From contig NZ_JAANOV010000001.1 in the NCBI RefSeq assembly GCF_011758745.1, positions 1,922,001 through 1,986,000 on the forward strand: a stretch of 64,000 nucleotides of DNA. The letters are read 5' to 3'. Position 1 is the first letter of the stretch. Each line of letters opens with the position of its first letter. The notes beneath the pieces are model-generated. The model was not told the DNA's origin. It was given only the letters and a program-made list of their open reading frames with translations, and did not search any database. The DNA comes from Amycolatopsis granulosa (GTDB lineage Bacteria > Actinomycetota > Actinomycetes > Mycobacteriales > Pseudonocardiaceae). This document shows positions 28,860 to 37,781 of the stretch, one piece after another. A program made the position numbers and the translations under genes.

Positions 28860-29441
28860 ATGACGAGCGGTTCGCGGCACGCGGGCGGTGGCACGCTGTT
28901 CACCGAACCCTACCTGCTGGTCGGCCGGCCCGCGGAGGCTGACGGAGGGTTCGCGGTACGGGACCGGTACGGGCGGCCGCTGGGCACCGTCGTGGCCGCC
29001 GGAGCGGGCCCGCTGCGCAAACTGCTGCGGGCCCTGACGAATTCCGCCCGGTTCCGCCCGCGCTGTTTCGAAGTGCGCGACTCGGGCGGAAGTGTCGTGC
29101 TCAAAGTGCGCTCGCACGACTCGCGATTCCTGGTGACGCGCGCGGACGGCACCCCGATCGGTGACATCACCCGGCGCGGGCGGGACTGGTTCGCCCTGTC
29201 CGCGCAGGGCCGCAGCATCGGCACGCTGGAGGACCCCGGCGGCCCCGGCTTCGCCATCACCGGCGCGGACGGCACCGAAGTGGCGCGGACGTCGAAGGGC
29301 GGGCAGCCCGGGGAGCTCGACGAATCCGCTCCAGGCGCCGGTGAGCACGTCGTGGAGGTGCTGGCACAGCTCACCGACCCGCTGGCGAGCCTGGTGATCG
29401 CCGCCGCGCTGACCCTGGACCCGGTGTTGCGCCACGGGTGA
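28860..29441 (+). CDS. Scramblase/LURP-one-like protein
   Basis: 193 residues rich in beta-strands and Gly turns (YLLVGRPAEADGGFAVRDRYGRPLGTVV; SVVLKVRSHDSRFLVTRADGTPIGDITRRG), with a final hydrophobic segment (PLASLVIAAALTLDPVL). This repeated 12-strand pattern with a C-terminal hydrophobic helix is that of the LURP-one/phospholipid-scramblase superfamily (Tubby-like fold). The ATG at 28860 is preferred over the in-frame TTG at 28851 that forms part of the -10 box. Role unknown. Confidence 0.65.
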   Translation: MTSGSRHAGGGTLFTEPYLLVGRPAEADGGFAVRDRYGRPLGTVVAAGAGPLRKLLRALTNSARFRPRCFEVRDSGGSVVLKVRSHDSRFLVTRADGTPIGDITRRGRDWFALSAQGRSIGTLEDPGGPGFAITGADGTEVARTSKGGQPGELDESAPGAGEHVVEVLAQLTDPLASLVIAAALTLDPVLRHG

Positions 29442-29527
29442 CGCGGGTCTCAACGCCACGAGGTGGACATCCCGCCCGGGAAGTTCCAAAGTGAAATATC
29501 CCGGGTTGGAAAGGACGATGAGGTCTC

Positions 29528-30568
29528 GTGGAACCGATCCCCGAAGGCAGCGCCGAGTGGAGCGAGCCTGGTCTGTACGCCGTGGCGCCGGGCGTGCACC
29601 GGATTCCGTTGCCGCTGCCGAACGACGGGTTGCGGGCCGTCAACGTCTACGCCCTGACCGAGGGTTCCGACCTGGTGCTCATCGACTCCGGCTGGGCACT
29701 GGCCGAAGCGCGCGAGCAACTCGCGGCCGCGCTCAAGGGGCTGGGCGCCGAGCTCGGCGACGTGAGCCAGTTCCTGGTCACCCACGTGCACCGTGACCAT
29801 TACACGCAGGCCGTGGCGCTGCGGCGGGAGTTCGGCGGGCGCGTCGCGCTGGGCGAGCTGGAGGAACCGTCGTTGCGCCTGAGCGCCGACCCGGACGTCC
29901 TGCCGCTGATCGGCCAGATCCGCGCGCTGCGGGCGAGCGGCGCGGGCCCGGTGGCCGACGAGCTGGTCCGGGTGTTCGAGATCCACGGCAGCAACACCGA
30001 GGCCGGCACCTGGGAGCTGCCCGACGAGTGGCTCACGCCGGGGCGGCGCACGGTACTGCCCGGCCGCGCCCTCGACGTCGTGCCCACCCCCGGGCACACG
30101 GCCGGGCACGTGGTGTTCGACGACGGCGCCGCCGGGCTGATGTTCACCGGGGACCACGTGCTGCCGCACATCACGCCGTCGATCGGGTTCCAGCCCGTGC
30201 CGGCGGAGCTGCCGCTGCGGGACTTCCTCGATTCGCTGCGGCTCGTGCGCGGCATGCCGGACCGCCGGATGCTGCCGGCGCACGGCCCGGTGACCGACAG
30301 CGTGCACGCGCGCGTGGACGAGCTGCTGGACCACCACGCCCAGCGGCTGGACGTGATCGCGAAGACCATTGTGGACGGTGCGGGTACGGCCTACGAGTCG
30401 TCGTCGCGGATGGGCTGGACGCGCCGGCAGCGCAAACTGGGCGAGCTGGACGTCTTCAACCAGATGCTCGCGGTGCTGGAGACGGCGGCGCACCTCGACC
30501 TGCTGGTGCACCAGGGCAAGCTCCGGCTCGCGGTCGAGGATGGGGTGCGCCACTACGCGGTAGCGTAG
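29528..30568 (+). CDS. Metallo-beta-lactamase-fold hydrolase
   Basis: 346 residues. The metal site is complete: HVHRDH (H86, H88, D90, H91), a His in PTPGHTAGHVVF, an Asp in FTGDHVLP and a His in MLPAHGPV. The C-terminal 90 residues form a helical winged-helix-like extension (DELLDHHAQRLDVIAKTI...KLGELDVFNQMLAVLETAAHLDLLV), as in LACTB2-like and hydroxyacylglutathione-hydrolase-like proteins. The GTG start has GGAAAGGA further upstream. Substrate unknown; a nucleic acid or thioester is possible. Confidence 0.85.
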   Translation: MEPIPEGSAEWSEPGLYAVAPGVHRIPLPLPNDGLRAVNVYALTEGSDLVLIDSGWALAEAREQLAAALKGLGAELGDVSQFLVTHVHRDHYTQAVALRREFGGRVALGELEEPSLRLSADPDVLPLIGQIRALRASGAGPVADELVRVFEIHGSNTEAGTWELPDEWLTPGRRTVLPGRALDVVPTPGHTAGHVVFDDGAAGLMFTGDHVLPHITPSIGFQPVPAELPLRDFLDSLRLVRGMPDRRMLPAHGPVTDSVHARVDELLDHHAQRLDVIAKTIVDGAGTAYESSSRMGWTRRQRKLGELDVFNQMLAVLETAAHLDLLVHQGKLRLAVEDGVRHYAVA

Positions 30569-30634
30569 GGTGGGGGGTACGGGCAGGCCCGTTCGCGGTT
30601 CACGCCGGTCGCCGCCCGTCTGCCGAGGAGTCGC

Positions 30635-30808
30635 ATGACCCAGCACCACCCCGCGCCGCGCGCGCAGGTCGCCCTGTTCAGCCACCCCGACACGCCGGAA
30701 CCCGCGTCCGCGCCCGGCCGGACGGCCGACGCGCGGGAGGTCCGGTTCCAGCCTCCCGCGCAGCGGACCGCGCCGCCTAGGCGAACCGGTCGCGCAGCTC
30801 ACGCTTGA
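30635..30808 (+). CDS. Possible small protein (57 residues)
   Basis: An ATG with GAGGAG five bases upstream opens a 57-codon frame beginning MTQHHPAPRAQVALFSHPDT. Nearly every codon up to about codon 47 ends in G or C, as in real genes here; the bias is lost only where it overlaps the 3' end of the antisense acyl-CoA synthetase gene. It is Pro/Ala-rich, with no domain. Plausible but unproven. Confidence 0.4.
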   Translation: MTQHHPAPRAQVALFSHPDTPEPASAPGRTADAREVRFQPPAQRTAPPRRTGRAAHA

Positions 30809-32267
30809 GGATCTTGCCCGACGCGTTGCGCGGCAGGTCCGGGACGAACCGGACCGCCTTCGGCACCTTGAAGGCGGACAGCCTGCCGCGCACGTGGGCG
30901 ATCAGCTCGTCCGGTTCGACGTCCCGTTTGGACACGACGACCGCGGTGATCGCCTCGATCCACTTCTCGTCCGGGACGCCGATCACCGCGGCCTCGGCCA
31001 CCGCCGGGTGGGTGTAGAGCGCGTCCTCCACCTCCCGGGACGCGACGAGCACCCCGCCGGTGTTGATCACGTCCTTGATGCGGTCGACGACGTAGATGTA
31101 GCCCTCCTCGTCGATCCGCACCAGGTCGCCGGAGTGGAACCAGCCGTCCCGGAACGCCTCGGCGGTCTCCTCCGGCTTGTCCCAGTAGCCCTCGCACAGC
31201 TGCGGGCTGCGGTAGACGCACTCCCCGGACCCGCCGGGCGCCACGTCGTTGCCGTCGGCGTCCACCACGCGCAGCTCGACGAACAACGCGGGGCGGCCGG
31301 CCGAATCGGGGCGCTCCGCGTGGTCCTCCGGCCGCAGGATCGTCGCCAGCGGGCCGATTTCGGATTGCCCGAAGCAGTTGTAGAACCCGAGCTCCGGCAT
31401 GGCCTGACGGAGGCGGTCGAGCACCGGGCCGGGCATGATCGAGGCGCCGTAGTAGGCCTTGCGCAACGCGCTGAGGTCCCGCGCGCCGAAGTCCGGGTGG
31501 TTGGCCAGCGCGACCCACAGCGTGGGCGCGGCGAAGAAGGCGCCGTGCCGGTCCTCCGCCAGGCGGCGCAGGATGTCGGCCGGGTCCGGGGTCTCGAGGA
31601 GGGTGTTCGTCGCGCCGACGGCGAGCCACGGCACGAGGAACACGTGCATCTGCGCGGAGTGGTACAGCGGCATGACGTGCAGCGGCGCGTCGCCGGCGGT
31701 GAGGTCGAGGCCGGCGATGCACGACAGGTACTCGTGGACCAGGGCGCGGTGCGTCATCATCGCGCCCTTCGGCCGCGAGGTCGTGCCCGAGGTGTAGAGC
31801 AGCTGGACCAGGTCGCCGTCGCCGACTTCGGCGTCCAGCTCGGGCACCTCGCCGGACAGCGAGACGAGCGAGCCGTCGGCGTCGCGCAGCGGCACGACCC
31901 GGTCGACGGACGGCAGGTTGCCGGCCAGCGCGGGATCGGCGAGCGCGACCCGGCTGCCGGATTGCTCGACCAGGTAGGCCAGTTCGTCGCCGGTGAGGTT
32001 GTAGTTGACCGGGACGTGCACCAGCCCGGCGCGGGCGCAGGCGAGGAAGCCGATCAGGTAGGCGTCGGAGTTTCTGCCGTAGGCGGCGACCCGGTCGCCC
32101 TTGACGAGCCCGAGGCCGAGCAGGTGCGCCGCGGCGCGGGTCACGGCCGCGTCGAGTTCGGCGTAGGTCCACTGCCGGTCGGCGAACCGCAGGGCGACGC
32201 GGGCGGGCCAGCGGGCCGCGCTGCGGCGGAGGATGTCCGCGACGGTGCTGGAACGGAGCGTGGTCAA
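30777..32267 (-). CDS. Acyl-CoA synthetase (fatty-acid--CoA ligase family, FadD-like)
   Basis: 496 residues of the ANL superfamily. The ATP/AMP loop is LLYTSGTTSRPKGAMMTH (about 159-176), then YNCFGQSEIGP, the Asp of WFHSGDLVRIDEEGYIYVVDR and the adenylation Lys in PRNASGKILKRELRDRF. It activates a carboxylic acid as an acyl-CoA. The start is the uncommon TTG at 32267, chosen because GGAGGAG sits at correct spacing just upstream and the N-terminus matches the family. A TAATGT -10-like box lies further upstream. Confidence 0.9.
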   Translation of the reverse strand: MTTLRSSTVADILRRSAARWPARVALRFADRQWTYAELDAAVTRAAAHLLGLGLVKGDRVAAYGRNSDAYLIGFLACARAGLVHVPVNYNLTGDELAYLVEQSGSRVALADPALAGNLPSVDRVVPLRDADGSLVSLSGEVPELDAEVGDGDLVQLLYTSGTTSRPKGAMMTHRALVHEYLSCIAGLDLTAGDAPLHVMPLYHSAQMHVFLVPWLAVGATNTLLETPDPADILRRLAEDRHGAFFAAPTLWVALANHPDFGARDLSALRKAYYGASIMPGPVLDRLRQAMPELGFYNCFGQSEIGPLATILRPEDHAERPDSAGRPALFVELRVVDADGNDVAPGGSGECVYRSPQLCEGYWDKPEETAEAFRDGWFHSGDLVRIDEEGYIYVVDRIKDVINTGGVLVASREVEDALYTHPAVAEAAVIGVPDEKWIEAITAVVVSKRDVEPDELIAHVRGRLSAFKVPKAVRFVPDLPRNASGKILKRELRDRFA

Positions 32268-32466
32268 GGGGAACTCCTCCTTCGGCGCCGGTGCCGTGGT
32301 CGACTGTCGTCAGTGAGATCCACATTAGACGTGCCCGGCGTCCCGATGTCGAGGCGATCGTCGCGATGCCCGGCTTCGGAACCAGGCGCCTGGGCTGCGA
32401 GACGATGCTCCGACGGGACGACCGCGCGCCGCGTGGCCGTTCCGAGGGCCGGCGCCACCGGACGGC

Positions 32467-32796
32467 TCAGGGCGCGGGCTCCCAGTTCCGCACCAGGTCC
32501 AGCAGTCCCGGGAACCGCGCCTGGAGGTCCGCCACGCGGACTTCGCTGCGCCGCTCCAGCCCGTACTGCCGCTGGGTCGTCACCCCGGCCTCACGCAGCA
32601 GTTTGAAGTGGTGGGTCAGAGTCGACTTCGGCCGGTCGATCCCGAACCAGCCGCAGGAGCGGGGCACGTCCGGCGATTCCAGCAACAGCTTCTGCACCAT
32701 CGCCAGGCGCAGGGGGTCGCTGAGCGCGGACAGGATCTTCTCCAGCCGGATGTCCTCGCGGGCCGGCTGTGGCAGCACCTCTGTGGCAGACGTCAT
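32467..32796 (-). CDS. ArsR-family transcriptional repressor
   Basis: 109 residues: a winged HTH opening with LEKILSALSDPLRLAMVQKLL and a recognition helix in PKSTLTHHFKLLREAGV. No Cys pair of metal sensors is evident (single C48), so it is not an obvious metalloregulator. It is divergent from an MFS pump; three copies of an 18-bp operator lie between them, so it most likely represses both genes. The ATG has GAGGG upstream. Confidence 0.9.
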   Translation of the reverse strand: MTSATEVLPQPAREDIRLEKILSALSDPLRLAMVQKLLLESPDVPRSCGWFGIDRPKSTLTHHFKLLREAGVTTQRQYGLERRSEVRVADLQARFPGLLDLVRNWEPAP

Positions 32797-32808
32797 GATC
32801 CCTCCTCA

Positions 32809-32826
32809 GTACGAAGAATATCGTAC
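32809..32826. promoter_or_regulatory. ArsR operator copy 1, GTACGA-N6-TCGTAC
   Basis: A perfect inverted repeat with 6-bp arms and 6-bp spacer (flanking A and T extend it to 7), 13 bp upstream of the ArsR ATG. First of three sites fitting GTWCGA-N6-TCGWAC. Confidence 0.75.
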
Positions 32827-32835
32827 TTGCCCTTA

Positions 32836-32853
32836 GTTCGACTATCTTCGAAC
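32836..32853. promoter_or_regulatory. ArsR operator copy 2, GTTCGA-N6-TCGAAC
   Basis: A perfect inverted repeat of the same 18-bp pattern, 27 bp centre-to-centre from copy 1. It lies midway between the two divergent genes. Confidence 0.75.
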
Positions 32854-32855
32854 CA

Positions 32856-32873
32856 GTACGAAGAGCTTCGAAC
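32856..32873. promoter_or_regulatory. ArsR operator copy 3, GTACGA-N6-TCGAAC
   Basis: Third copy of the 18-bp pattern, with one mismatched pair in the arms, 20 bp centre-to-centre from copy 2. It ends just before the AAGGAG ribosome site of the MFS gene. Confidence 0.72.
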
Positions 32874-32885
32874 CTAAGGAGCACG

Positions 32886-34100
32886 ATGCCCTCGAACCGC
32901 ACCGTCTGGCTCGCCGCGTGGCCGGTCCTCGCCGTCTTCGTCCTGTCCAACACCCCCACTCCGCTGTATGTGCTCTGGCAACGGGAACTCGGGTTCTCCG
33001 CCGGTGTCCTGACCGTCGTCTTCGCCTGCTACATCGCGGGTCTGCTCGGGGCGCTCCTGGTCGCCGGCGTGGTCTCCGACCGCATCGGCCGCAAACCGGT
33101 GCTGCTGCCCGCGCTCGGCCTCGGCATCGTGGCCTGCGTGTTGTTCGCCACCGCCGGGTCGGTACTCGTCCTGGCGATCGCGCGGTTCCTCGCCGGGCTC
33201 GCGGTCGGGGCCGCGGTGTCGGCCGGCATGGCCGCCGTCAACGACGTCGCGCCCCGGCGGACCAGGACCGCCGCGCTGGCCTCCTCCACCGCGATGGTCC
33301 TCGGCGCCGGGCTCGGCCCGCTGCTGGCCGGTGTGGTGTCGGAAACGCTGCCCGGCCCGACCGTCACCATCTTCGTGGCCGAGATCGTCCTGCTCGTCTC
33401 GGCGGTGATCGTGGTCGCGCGGCTGCCGCTCCCCCGGCCGCGCGGCAGCGAGCGCACCTGGATCCGCATCCCGCAGGTGCATCCGGACGGGCGAGGTGCG
33501 GTGCTGCGGGGCATCGCCGTGTTCGCCCCGGGCATCACGGCCACCTCGTTCGTGCTGTCCCTGGGCCCGTCCGTCCTGACCGGCCTTGTGGGCAGCACCA
33601 ACCGGATCGTCGCCGGGGCGCTCGCGTTCGTCATGTTCCTGGGCGCCACCGGCATCCAGTTCGCCGTGCGCGGTCTGCCGGTGCGCGCGATCCTGCTCGC
33701 CGGTGCCACCTCCACCACCGCGAGCATGGCGGCCCTGATCGTCTCGCTGCAGACCTCGTCCCTCGTGCTGCTGACGGCCGCGGCGGTGCTCGCCGGCACC
33801 GGCCAGGGCATGGGCCAGTTCGGCGGACTCACCTTGATCAACGCGGCCGTGCCGGCGAACCGCCTGGCGGAGGCGACCGCCGCGCAGAACGTCGGCGGCT
33901 ACCTGCCCGCCGCGATCCTCCCGCTGGCCGCGGGATTCCTCAGCGACGCCACCGGTCTCGCCGCCGGGACCACCGCGTTCGGGATCGTCGTGATCGCCGC
34001 CGCGGTGGCGGGCGGCCTCGTCGCAGGGCGACGGGACCGCCCGCGCCCTCAGCCCGCTGCCTCCACCGGGCTGCCGAACTGCGCGGAGTACAGCCGGTAG
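32886..34100 (+). CDS. MFS transporter (drug/metabolite exporter type)
   Basis: 404 residues with about 12 membrane helices. The MFS loop motif is VAGVVSDRIGRKPVLLPA after helix 2, and helix 5 is TAALASSTAMVLGAGLGPLLAG. It is probably an efflux pump controlled by the divergent ArsR protein. ATG with AAGGAGCACG directly before it. Its 3' end overlaps the convergent ABC gene by 52 bp. Confidence 0.88.
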   Translation: MPSNRTVWLAAWPVLAVFVLSNTPTPLYVLWQRELGFSAGVLTVVFACYIAGLLGALLVAGVVSDRIGRKPVLLPALGLGIVACVLFATAGSVLVLAIARFLAGLAVGAAVSAGMAAVNDVAPRRTRTAALASSTAMVLGAGLGPLLAGVVSETLPGPTVTIFVAEIVLLVSAVIVVARLPLPRPRGSERTWIRIPQVHPDGRGAVLRGIAVFAPGITATSFVLSLGPSVLTGLVGSTNRIVAGALAFVMFLGATGIQFAVRGLPVRAILLAGATSTTASMAALIVSLQTSSLVLLTAAAVLAGTGQGMGQFGGLTLINAAVPANRLAEATAAQNVGGYLPAAILPLAAGFLSDATGLAAGTTAFGIVVIAAAVAGGLVAGRRDRPRPQPAASTGLPNCAEYSR

Positions 34101-35974
34101 TAGGCCCCGCCCGCGGCCAGCAGTTCCTCGTGCGTGCCCTGTTCCACGATCCGCCCCGACTCCATGACCAGGATGAGGTCGGCGTCGCGGATCGTGGACA
34201 GGCGGTGCGCGATGACGAAACTCGTCCGGTCCGTCCGCAGCGCCGCCATCGCCTGCTGCAGCAGCGCCTCGGTGCGGGTGTCGACCGAGCTGGTGGCCTC
34301 GTCGAGGATCAGCAGCGACGGGTCGGCCAGGAACGCGCGGGCGATCGTGACCAGTTGTTTCTCGCCCGCACTGAGGTTGGTGCCCTCGTCGTCGATGACC
34401 GTGTCGTAGCCGCCGGGCAGGCTGCGCACGAACCGGTCGACGAAGGTGGCCCTGGCGGCCGCCTCGATCTCCTCGCCGGTCGCGCCCGGGTTGCCGTAGG
34501 CGATGTTGTCCCGGATCGTGCCGTGGAACAGCCAGGTGTCCTGCAGCACCATGCCGGTCTGGCCGCGCAGCTCGTCCCGGGACATCTCGGTGATGTCCAC
34601 GCCGTCCAGCGTGATCCGGCCCGCGTCCAGCTCGTAGAACCGCATGACGAGGTTCACCAGCGTGGTCTTGCCGGCCCCGGTCGGGCCGACGATCGCCACC
34701 GTCTGCCCCGGCTCGGCCACCAGCGACAGGTCCTCGATCAGCGGCCGTTCGCGGTCGTAGGAGAAGTCCACGTGCTCGAACTCGACCCGGCCGCGGCGCC
34801 GCTCCGGTAGTTTGGGCGAGCCGGTGTCGGGCTCCTGTTCCGGCGCGTCGAGCAGCTCGAACACGCGCTCCGCGGAGGCGACGCCGGACTGCAACAGGTT
34901 CGCCATCGACGCGGCCTGCGTCAGCGGCTGGGTGAACTGGCGCGAGTACTGCAGGAACGCCTGCACGTCGCCGAGGGTCATCGTGCCGGTCGCCACGCGC
35001 AGCCCGCCGACCACCGCCAGCACGACGTAGCTGAGGTTCGACAGGAACATCATCGCCGGCATGATGATCCCGGAGACGAACTGCGCGCCCATCCCGGCCT
35101 GGTAGAGGTTTCCGTTGCGGCGCCCGAACTCGGCCTCGACCTCGCGGCGGCGGCCGAACACGGTCACCAGCTCGTGGCCGGTGAACGCCTCCTCGATGTG
35201 CGCGTTGAGGGAGCCGGTGTGCTTCCACTGCGCCACGAACAGCTTCTGCGAGCGCTTCCCGATCGCCCGCGTCAGCAGGATCGACACCGGTACCACCAGC
35301 AACGCGATCACCGCGAGCAGCGGCGAGACGACGAACATCATCACCAGCACGCCGATCAGCATCAGCAGCGAGGTGAGCAGCTGGCTCAGGGTCTGTTGCA
35401 GCGTCTGGGAGATGTTGTCGATGTCATTGGTGACCCGGGACAGCAGCTCACCGCGCGGCTGCCCGTCGAAGTACCGCAACGGCAGCCGGTGCAGCTTCGC
35501 CTCGACGTCCTCGCGCAGCCGGAACACCACCCGCTGCACGGCGCCGTTGAGCAGGTACCCCTGCAACCACCCGAACACCGACGCGGCGACGTACAGCGCC
35601 AGCACCCAGGACAGCACGGTGCCCAGCGCGCCGAAGTCGATGCCCTGCCCGGGCACCAGGTTCATGCGGGCGAGCATGTCGGCGAGGTTGTCGTTGCCCG
35701 CCGCCCGCGCCGCGGCGACCGCCTCCTCGGTGGTCGTGCCCGCGGGCAGGCGGCTGGAGATGAAGCCGCCGAAGATGATGTCGGTGGCGCGGCCGAGGAT
35801 CTTCGGTCCCACCACGGACAACGCGACGCTGATCACGCCGAGGGCGACGACGGACGAGATCGTCAGGCGTTCGGGACGCAACCGTCCCAGCAACCTCCGC
35901 GCACCGTCGGCGAAGCTCTTCGGCTTCTGGCCGGGCGCACCGGCCGCCGCTCCGGGAAAACCTGGTCTGGTCAC
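34049..35974 (-). CDS. ABC exporter half-transporter with canonical ATPase site (second subunit)
   Basis: 641 residues: a six-helix exporter membrane domain (about 30-340, with a long loop at 70-110) fused to a nucleotide-binding domain. Walker A is GPTGAGKTTLVNLV, Walker B LLILDEATSSVD with the catalytic Glu, and the signature LSAGEKQ, a variant of LSGGQ. The GTG start at 35974 overlaps the stop of the partner gene (GTGA). With that partner it should form a heterodimeric type IV exporter; the substrate is probably a drug, lipid or peptide. Confidence 0.92.
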   Translation of the reverse strand: MTRPGFPGAAAGAPGQKPKSFADGARRLLGRLRPERLTISSVVALGVISVALSVVGPKILGRATDIIFGGFISSRLPAGTTTEEAVAAARAAGNDNLADMLARMNLVPGQGIDFGALGTVLSWVLALYVAASVFGWLQGYLLNGAVQRVVFRLREDVEAKLHRLPLRYFDGQPRGELLSRVTNDIDNISQTLQQTLSQLLTSLLMLIGVLVMMFVVSPLLAVIALLVVPVSILLTRAIGKRSQKLFVAQWKHTGSLNAHIEEAFTGHELVTVFGRRREVEAEFGRRNGNLYQAGMGAQFVSGIIMPAMMFLSNLSYVVLAVVGGLRVATGTMTLGDVQAFLQYSRQFTQPLTQAASMANLLQSGVASAERVFELLDAPEQEPDTGSPKLPERRRGRVEFEHVDFSYDRERPLIEDLSLVAEPGQTVAIVGPTGAGKTTLVNLVMRFYELDAGRITLDGVDITEMSRDELRGQTGMVLQDTWLFHGTIRDNIAYGNPGATGEEIEAAARATFVDRFVRSLPGGYDTVIDDEGTNLSAGEKQLVTIARAFLADPSLLILDEATSSVDTRTEALLQQAMAALRTDRTSFVIAHRLSTIRDADLILVMESGRIVEQGTHEELLAAGGAYYRLYSAQFGSPVEAAG

Positions 35975-37704
35975 GCCGCTTCCTCCGCGGTGAGCTGGGA
36001 CTCCACGATCTCGAGGTAGGTGGGGCACTCGCGCAGCAGCTCGTCGTGCGTGCCGAGGCCGACGATTTCGCCGTTCTCCAGCACGATGATCTGGTCGGCG
36101 TTGACGATGGTCGACACCCGTTGCGCCACCACGACCACCGCGGCGTTCGCGGTGTGCGGTGCGAGCGCGGCCCGCAACCGCGCGTCGGTTGCCAGGTCGA
36201 GGGCCGAGAACGAGTCGTCGAACAGGTAGACCTCCGGTTTGCGCACCAGCGCCCGCGCGATCGCGAGCCGCTGCCGCTGTCCACCGGAGACGTTCGTGCC
36301 GCCCTGGGCGATCGGGGCGTCCAGCCCGCCGGGCATCTCCGTCACGAACTCCCGGGCCTGCGCGATCTCCAGCGCCTCCCACAGTTCCCCGTCGGTGGCG
36401 TCCGGGTTGCCGTACCGCAGGTTGCTCGCCACCGTGCCGGTGAACAGGTACGGCCGCTGCGGCACCAGCCCGATGCGGCCCCACAGCAGGTCGGGGTCGA
36501 GTTCGCGGACGTCCACGCCGTCGACGAGCACCCGTCCGGCGGTCGCGTCCACGAGCCGGGGCACCAGGGACAGCAGCGTGGTCTTGCCGGCACCGGTGCT
36601 GCCGATGATCGCGGTGGTCCGGCCGGCCTCAGCGCGGAAGCTGATGTCCCGCAGCACCGGCGCGTCCGCGCCCGGGTAGCGGAACTCCACCCCCTGGAAC
36701 TCGACCGCACCGTGCTCGGGCACCTCGCGGACCGGCCGCAGCGGCGGGCGCACCGACGGTTCGGTGTCCAGCACCTCGGCGATCCGCTCGGCGCACACGG
36801 CCGCGCGCGGGATCATCGTCGCGATCATGGTCGCCATCGTGACCGACATCAGGATCTGGATCAGGTAGGTCAGGAACGCCGTCAGCGCGCCGATCTGCAT
36901 CGCCCCGCTCGCCACGCGGTGCGCGCCGAACCACAGCACCGCGACGCTGGACGCGTTGAGCACCAGCATGACCGTGGGGAAGATGAGCGCCTGCAGGCGG
37001 CCCACGCGCAGCGCGGTGACCGTCAGCGCGTCGTTGGCGCCGGCGAAGCGCCGCGCCTCGTCGCGTTCGCGGACGAACGCCCGCACCACCCTGATCCCGG
37101 ACAGCTGCTCCCGCAGCACCTGGTTGACCCGGTCGATGCGGGTCTGCATGAGCCGGAACTGCGGCACCATGCGCGACACGATCAGCAGGATCGCGGCGAG
37201 CAGCACCGGTATCGCGACCAGCAGCAGCCAGGACAGCCCGACGTCCTGCTGGAGCGCGAGCACGATGCCGCCGATGCACATGATCGGCGCCATGATCAGG
37301 ATGGTGCAGCCCATCACCACGATCATCTGCACCTGCTGCACGTCGTTGGTGGTGCGGGTGATCAGCGACGGCGCGCCGAACTGCGCCACCTCGCGTGCGG
37401 AGAAGCCGCCCACGCGGTGGAAGACCGCGGCGCGCACGTCCCGCCCGAACCCGGCCGCGCTGCGGGCGCCGAAGTACACCGCGCCGATGGAGCAGGCGAT
37501 CTGCAGCAGCGTCACGGCGAGCATCCAGCCACCGGTGGAGAAGATGTAGCCGGTGTCCCCGGTGGCCACCCCCTTGTCGATGATGTCGGCGTTGAGGCTC
37601 GGCAGGTACAGCGACGCGATGGTGCCGACGAGCTGGAGCACCACCACGCCCGCCAGCGCGCGCCAGTACGGACGCAGGAAGGTCCGCAACACGCGGTTGA
37701 GCAC
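35971..37704 (-). CDS. ABC exporter half-transporter with degenerate Walker B (first subunit)
   Basis: 577 residues: membrane domain (about 15-310), then nucleotide-binding domain with Walker A GSTGAGKTTLLSLV, a standard VSGGQRQ signature and a Walker B reading VYLFDDSFSALD. The catalytic Glu is thus Asp. This non-catalytic site, against the canonical site of the partner, is typical of heterodimeric exporters such as TM287/288 and BmrCD. The start is GTG 37704. Divergent from a TetR gene. Confidence 0.92.
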   Translation of the reverse strand: MLNRVLRTFLRPYWRALAGVVVLQLVGTIASLYLPSLNADIIDKGVATGDTGYIFSTGGWMLAVTLLQIACSIGAVYFGARSAAGFGRDVRAAVFHRVGGFSAREVAQFGAPSLITRTTNDVQQVQMIVVMGCTILIMAPIMCIGGIVLALQQDVGLSWLLLVAIPVLLAAILLIVSRMVPQFRLMQTRIDRVNQVLREQLSGIRVVRAFVRERDEARRFAGANDALTVTALRVGRLQALIFPTVMLVLNASSVAVLWFGAHRVASGAMQIGALTAFLTYLIQILMSVTMATMIATMIPRAAVCAERIAEVLDTEPSVRPPLRPVREVPEHGAVEFQGVEFRYPGADAPVLRDISFRAEAGRTTAIIGSTGAGKTTLLSLVPRLVDATAGRVLVDGVDVRELDPDLLWGRIGLVPQRPYLFTGTVASNLRYGNPDATDGELWEALEIAQAREFVTEMPGGLDAPIAQGGTNVSGGQRQRLAIARALVRKPEVYLFDDSFSALDLATDARLRAALAPHTANAAVVVVAQRVSTIVNADQIIVLENGEIVGLGTHDELLRECPTYLEIVESQLTAEEAA

Positions 37705-37781
37705 GATTCCCCCTTGAGAAACGGTCGGTATCTCCTGTGTAGACTACCTCCATAAGAAACGCAACGTGTTTTGGAGGGCGG

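Noticed and set aside
29468-29514. Inverted words TTCCAA/TTGGAA and two CCCGGG before the MBL gene as an operator
   Set aside because: The arms are short and far apart without symmetry in between; not enough to call a site.
37718-37771. TetR operator before the ABC exporter
   Set aside because: Only an imperfect AAACGC/GTGTTT repeat and a repeated GAAACG were seen; too weak to list as a site and mentioned only with the regulator.
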